Positions 61,317 to 64,000 of a stretch of 64,000 bases of DNA are shown one piece after another. Under the pieces are notes generated by a model. That model saw only the letters and a list, made by a program, of their open reading frames with translations. It was not told the DNA's origin and did no database searches. A program made the position numbers and the translations under genes. Position 1 is the stretch's first letter, and each line of letters opens with the position of its first letter. Origin of the DNA: Bacteriovoracaceae bacterium (GTDB taxonomy: Bacteria > Bdellovibrionota > Bacteriovoracia > Bacteriovoracales > Bacteriovoracaceae); assembly GCA_947450475.1 (NCBI GenBank), contig CANFVK010000007.1, positions 1 to 64,000 on the forward strand, read 5' to 3'.

Positions 61317-62255
61317 TTTGTATAATCCGATTTCTTTTAACCGTTGATTCAAAAAATCGCCAGCAGTAATGTCAGCATATTTTGCCCCTTTGCCTACACA
61401 AGAAGGAATGCATGAAAGATTAGCATTAGAATGTGGGTGTACAAAAAATGGCATTGAAAATCTAGCACTAGAATCAGTTGAAGGATTAATTACTCTATGA
61501 GTAGTTGAAGGCAATATATCGTTTGTAATTCTCGACATCATGTCTCCAGTGTCGACTACGATTTCACCAGGCTTAGAATTTACATCCAACCATGACCCAT
61601 CTCTTTCTAATAGTTGCAATCCGGAGTCTGTTGCACCAACCAGCATTGTAATCAGGTTAATGTCTTCATGGGCCGCAGCTCTGATTGAATTTTTTGTATC
61701 TTCACCTTTAGTTGGTGGATAATGAATCATTCTAATAATTGAATTTCCATCATGAATCATATTTTTAAAATATGTTTCTGGTAAATCTAAACCTTTGGCA
61801 ATACTTTCAAGTAAAATGATCGATGTTAAGTCCATCGCTTCATATAAATCTAAAAATGTTTTTTTAAGTTCAGCAACTTCTGTTGGCCAGACATTATCAG
61901 GATATACTCCTTTGTATGTTGAAAGCGCCGAAAGTTCTCTTCCCACATGCCAAAACTCTTTAAGATCTGGATTTTTATTATCTTTAGCATGCTCAGTCTT
62001 AAAAGGAGTATATCCTCTCTGCCCACCGTTTTCTAATTTATATTTTTGCTTAACTTCAAGAGGTAAATTAAAAAATTCTTGAACCAATTCATAAGCTCGA
62101 TCAATTTTTTGCTGCTCTATAGTGTGATCTTTTAAAATAATAAAGCCGTAATCTTTTAAACCTGAAAAAATATTATCTACAAATTTAATTTTATCTGAGT
62201 TTGATCCGTTGACATAACTTAATAAACTCAGCTCAGGAACTTTTCTAGATTTCAT
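61314..62255 (-). CDS. Isopenicillin-N-synthase-like 2-oxoglutarate/Fe(II) oxygenase
   Basis: The 313-residue protein follows the IPNS/plant-type dioxygenase pattern: N-terminal LKDYGFIILKDHTI, then RGYTPFKTEHA and DLKEFWHVG, and the jelly-roll core with metal ligands in AAHEDINLITML (His-x-Asp) and STTHRVINP (His). The RFSMPFF that follows supplies the 2-oxoglutarate-binding Arg-x-Ser. Such enzymes hydroxylate or desaturate small molecules; the substrate is unknown and no biosynthetic cluster surrounds it. It is a single-gene unit ended by the shared terminator. Confidence 0.9.
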   Translation of the reverse strand: MKSRKVPELSLLSYVNGSNSDKIKFVDNIFSGLKDYGFIILKDHTIEQQKIDRAYELVQEFFNLPLEVKQKYKLENGGQRGYTPFKTEHAKDNKNPDLKEFWHVGRELSALSTYKGVYPDNVWPTEVAELKKTFLDLYEAMDLTSIILLESIAKGLDLPETYFKNMIHDGNSIIRMIHYPPTKGEDTKNSIRAAAHEDINLITMLVGATDSGLQLLERDGSWLDVNSKPGEIVVDTGDMMSRITNDILPSTTHRVINPSTDSSARFSMPFFVHPHSNANLSCIPSCVGKGAKYADITAGDFLNQRLKEIGLYK

Positions 62256-62409
62256 ACTATCCTCACAGGTGTTGATTTTAAAAATTTATAACAAACAGTT
62301 TATTCAATTGCTTATAGAAAATGGATAAGCCATCTATCTAATAAATGGATAGGGAATTTATATCAAAAAATTTGATTGAGATGGGAAAACGTGAAATTTT
62401 TATAGGAGA

Positions 62410-63096
62410 TCACTTAAAGATAGCGGAACCAATCCTCACAAAATCAGTACCTTCAGCCAGGGCTATTTGGTAATCCTGGCTCATACCCATCGATAATTTG
62501 AGCTTAAACTTAAGTCCTAGTTGCTCTTCTAATCCGCGAGCAATGCGATTAAGATCTTTAAAGCATCGTCTTGCTTCTTCTTCAAATGCATCAGTTCGTA
62601 CAGTCCCCATAGTCATTAAGCCGTAAAGTTTATATTTGGATTGGGGATTTGATAGAAGTAATTTTATGGCCAATAGTAATTCTTCAGAAGATTCAAAGCC
62701 ACTTTTTTCAGTTTCATGAGAGGTATTAACTTGAAAAAAAAGCTTTAGCTCATTACCTAAAAAATCTGTTTCCCGTTTTAAGAATTCTTCCAACAAGCGA
62801 AGTGAATCAATAGAATGAACCGCCCATAAGTTTTGACATTTTAATAAATCTCGAACTTTATTTGTTTGTAAATGTCCAATGAAGTGCCAGCGCACTTTCT
62901 TAAAATTGTTTGCGAAAAAAAAGTCAGTTTTCTCTTTTAAATCTTGAACTCTATTTTCTCCAAAGTCATAGTGATGACATTCATAGGCTAAAACCACATC
63001 TTCGACAGTCGAATATTTAGATACGGCAACAAGCTGAGCATCATTTAATTCTTTTTTAAGAGAAGATAATTTTTTAGAAATTTCAGTTTTTTTCAT
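62410..63096 (-). CDS. yggS: YggS/PLPBP-family pyridoxal phosphate homeostasis protein
   Basis: The 228-residue protein is an alanine-racemase-fold single-domain PLP binder that buffers free PLP and affects amino-acid and vitamin B6 balance; no enzymatic reaction is established. Lys27 in VAVSKYS is the PLP lysine. FGENRVQD, VRWHFIGHLQTNKVRD, QVNTSHETEKSGF, LMTMGT and LSMGMSQDYQIALAEGTDFVRIGSAIF are all canonical. It starts three bases after the small basic protein gene and is likely co-transcribed with it. Confidence 0.96.
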   Translation of the reverse strand: MKKTEISKKLSSLKKELNDAQLVAVSKYSTVEDVVLAYECHHYDFGENRVQDLKEKTDFFFANNFKKVRWHFIGHLQTNKVRDLLKCQNLWAVHSIDSLRLLEEFLKRETDFLGNELKLFFQVNTSHETEKSGFESSEELLLAIKLLLSNPQSKYKLYGLMTMGTVRTDAFEEEARRCFKDLNRIARGLEEQLGLKFKLKLSMGMSQDYQIALAEGTDFVRIGSAIFK

Positions 63097-63099
63097 TTT

Positions 63100-63420
63100 C
63101 TAATTATCATTTTTCTTTTTAAATCTAAACTTCGCTTCTACTTCTATATCATATTTTTCTAGTACATCAGTAGCTATCTTAGAGGCATCAACTGAAGATA
63201 AGTAGTGTTTAATTTCTTCTCGAATAGATTTGGAAAAATCTTCCTTTGCACCTTTAGCATTTTGCACAAGTCCCGAAATAATATCTTTGGGTAGCGGCAA
63301 ATCATCGAGAATTTTTTTGACCGATTCCTCTGTCATAAAGGCAGCACCTATACCAACTGAGACAACTTTCTTAATAATGTCACCAATTGGCGAATCTTTT
63401 TTATCATGTCTATCGACCAT
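63100..63420 (-). CDS. Small helical protein, unknown, in yggS operon
   Basis: A 106-residue protein with VVSVGIGAAFMTEESVKKILDDLPLPKDIISGLVQNAKGAKEDFSKSIREEIKHYLSS. This is an amphipathic, phasin-like helical pattern that recurs in deltaproteobacterial-type genomes, ending in a basic FRFKKKNDN tail. GGAG lies eight bases upstream of the ATG. It sits between the SRPBCC gene (17-base gap) and yggS (three-base gap). No defined function. Confidence 0.7.
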   Translation of the reverse strand: MVDRHDKKDSPIGDIIKKVVSVGIGAAFMTEESVKKILDDLPLPKDIISGLVQNAKGAKEDFSKSIREEIKHYLSSVDASKIATDVLEKYDIEVEAKFRFKKKNDN

Positions 63421-63437
63421 TTATATACTCCAGTTAT

Positions 63438-63923
63438 TTATTTTGATTTCGCCCTTTTAAAAAAAGAATTCATCATTACTGGAAGATTTTTTTCAGTTAG
63501 TGCTGCCAAAATTGAACTTGGTGCAAAGATTTTAAAATCTACATCTAATGAGTAGGTCACTTCAGTTTTTCCACCTCCAAGATCTTTTAAAAGCCATTCA
63601 CCTGTATTTTTTTTAAACAAATCCCCAGAATCAAGAGTCCATGATACTTTTGTGGGCTTTTCTTGTTTGGTGTTTATAATATACTTAAAACTTTTGATCA
63701 TATTGAGTGAGTACTCTACTTTTGCTGAAGTTTCATCTTTGCTGATGATTTTTATTCCACTGACCCCATCGACAAATTCTGGGTATTTATCATAATCGAT
63801 AATCGTTTCATAAAGTTTATTGATTTCAATATCTACAGTTTCGGTTCTTGTTGCGTTAGCCATGGATTTTTCTCCCCATATAAAAGTAAGTATGACTATG
63901 ATTAAAAGAATATTTTTCATCAT
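63438..63923 (-). CDS. SRPBCC/START-fold (COQ10-like) protein with N-terminal signal
   Basis: The 161-residue protein has the polyketide cyclase/COQ10 fold. VDIEINKLYETIIDYDKYPEFVDGVSGIKIISKDE is the conserved N-terminal segment, followed by KVSWTLDSGDLFKKNTGEWLLKDLGGGKTEVTYSLDVDF. Such proteins bind hydrophobic ligands such as quinones or lipids. The first 20 residues (MMKNILLIIVILTFIW) form a short hydrophobic segment that could export it; alternatively translation starts at Met21 (63863), which has its own GGGGAG. GAGGT precedes the first ATG. It heads the SRPBCC-small protein-yggS group. Confidence 0.82.
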   Translation of the reverse strand: MMKNILLIIVILTFIWGEKSMANATRTETVDIEINKLYETIIDYDKYPEFVDGVSGIKIISKDETSAKVEYSLNMIKSFKYIINTKQEKPTKVSWTLDSGDLFKKNTGEWLLKDLGGGKTEVTYSLDVDFKIFAPSSILAALTEKNLPVMMNSFFKRAKSK

Positions 63924-64000
63924 TTAATACCTCGGTTTCGTATCAAAGTGATGTTCTGCTTCTATATGACGAATTGTCCCAGAAGATGATCGCATAACGA
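63924..64000 (-). CDS. Possible C-terminal end of another gene (runs off the window)
   Basis: On the minus strand an open frame enters from the right edge and ends in TAA directly before the ATG of the SRPBCC gene (TAAATG), a junction typical of coupled genes. Its last 24 residues read about RSSSGTIRHIEAEHHF to the end. The piece is too short to identify and another frame is also open for most of this stretch. Confidence 0.4.
   Translation of the reverse strand, partial: VMRSSSGTIRHIEAEHHFDTKPRY

Overview
The window is AT-rich and densely coded. It carries many genes for secreted proteins, lipoproteins and outer-membrane proteins, a flagellin, an NtrC-type regulator, Sec and Tat components, and several secreted hydrolases (NodB deacetylase, S9, S1 and C1 peptidases, a phospholipase A2-like protein). 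This is a Gram-negative, flagellated bacterium. Composition and gene content fit Bdellovibrionota, most likely a Bacteriovorax/Peredibacter-type predator. That placement is an inference from gene content; no rRNA gene is present to confirm it. With start codons corrected, no stretch longer than about 300 bases lacks a gene.

Layout. 1-290: start of a flagellin gene (minus strand). 586-5721: a group of small stress-type proteins (two CsbD-like, a DUF883/YqjD-like, a YqjE-like two-helix protein, a DUF1328-like protein) around a NhaR-like LysR regulator and an NtrC-type regulator plus HPt pair. 5849-8832: small secreted proteins, a secreted polysaccharide deacetylase and a TrmK-like methyltransferase. 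9004-12466: a FecR-domain secreted protein with DNA-level repeats, followed by a TPR plus beta-barrel outer-membrane protein. 12463-15406: pntAB transhydrogenase. 15518-24960: a divergent kynurenine locus. On the minus strand lie 4-oxalocrotonate decarboxylase, kynureninase and kynurenine monooxygenase; on the plus strand lie formamidase, aminomuconate-semialdehyde dehydrogenase, aminomuconate deaminase, 3-hydroxyanthranilate dioxygenase, ACMS decarboxylase and a short-chain dehydrogenase. Together they take N-formylkynurenine to 2-oxopent-4-enoate by the 2-aminomuconate (nba-type) route. Tryptophan dioxygenase and the final hydratase and aldolase are not in the window.

24986-30255: a minus-strand run of an S9 oligopeptidase, a YceI-like protein, a beta-barrel with one CxxCH haem motif, a dihaem lipoprotein, a cytochrome b562-like protein and a small secreted protein. 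It looks like an uncharacterised envelope haem/electron-transfer module. 30449-40594: IsdG/HmoA-like monooxygenase, S1 protease, PLA2-like protein, RmuC, small membrane proteins, papain-like protease, OsmC-YcaO fusion, GNAT and a WG-repeat lipoprotein. 40606-45535: a photolyase-family protein without the FeS cysteines, tRNA-Cys, HU/IHF, PilZ and a GC-rich cysteine-rich lipoprotein. 45530-51946: the queA-tgt-yajC-tatA-secD-secF operon with one unknown membrane protein at its end. 52017-55016: a secreted pair, a ParA-type ATPase with a partner protein, and a DUF486 membrane protein. 55055-61282: a roughly 1,690-residue multidomain lipoprotein divergent from an outer-membrane barrel. 61314-64000: an isopenicillin-N-synthase-like oxygenase, a YggS-type PLP protein and envelope-associated small proteins.

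The strongest candidates for undescribed biology are the haem/beta-barrel operon (24986-28144), the FecR plus TPR-barrel pair (9004-12466), the giant lipoprotein (55055-60130), and sequence-visible active-site changes in the kynureninase, the terminal SDR and the photolyase-family protein.
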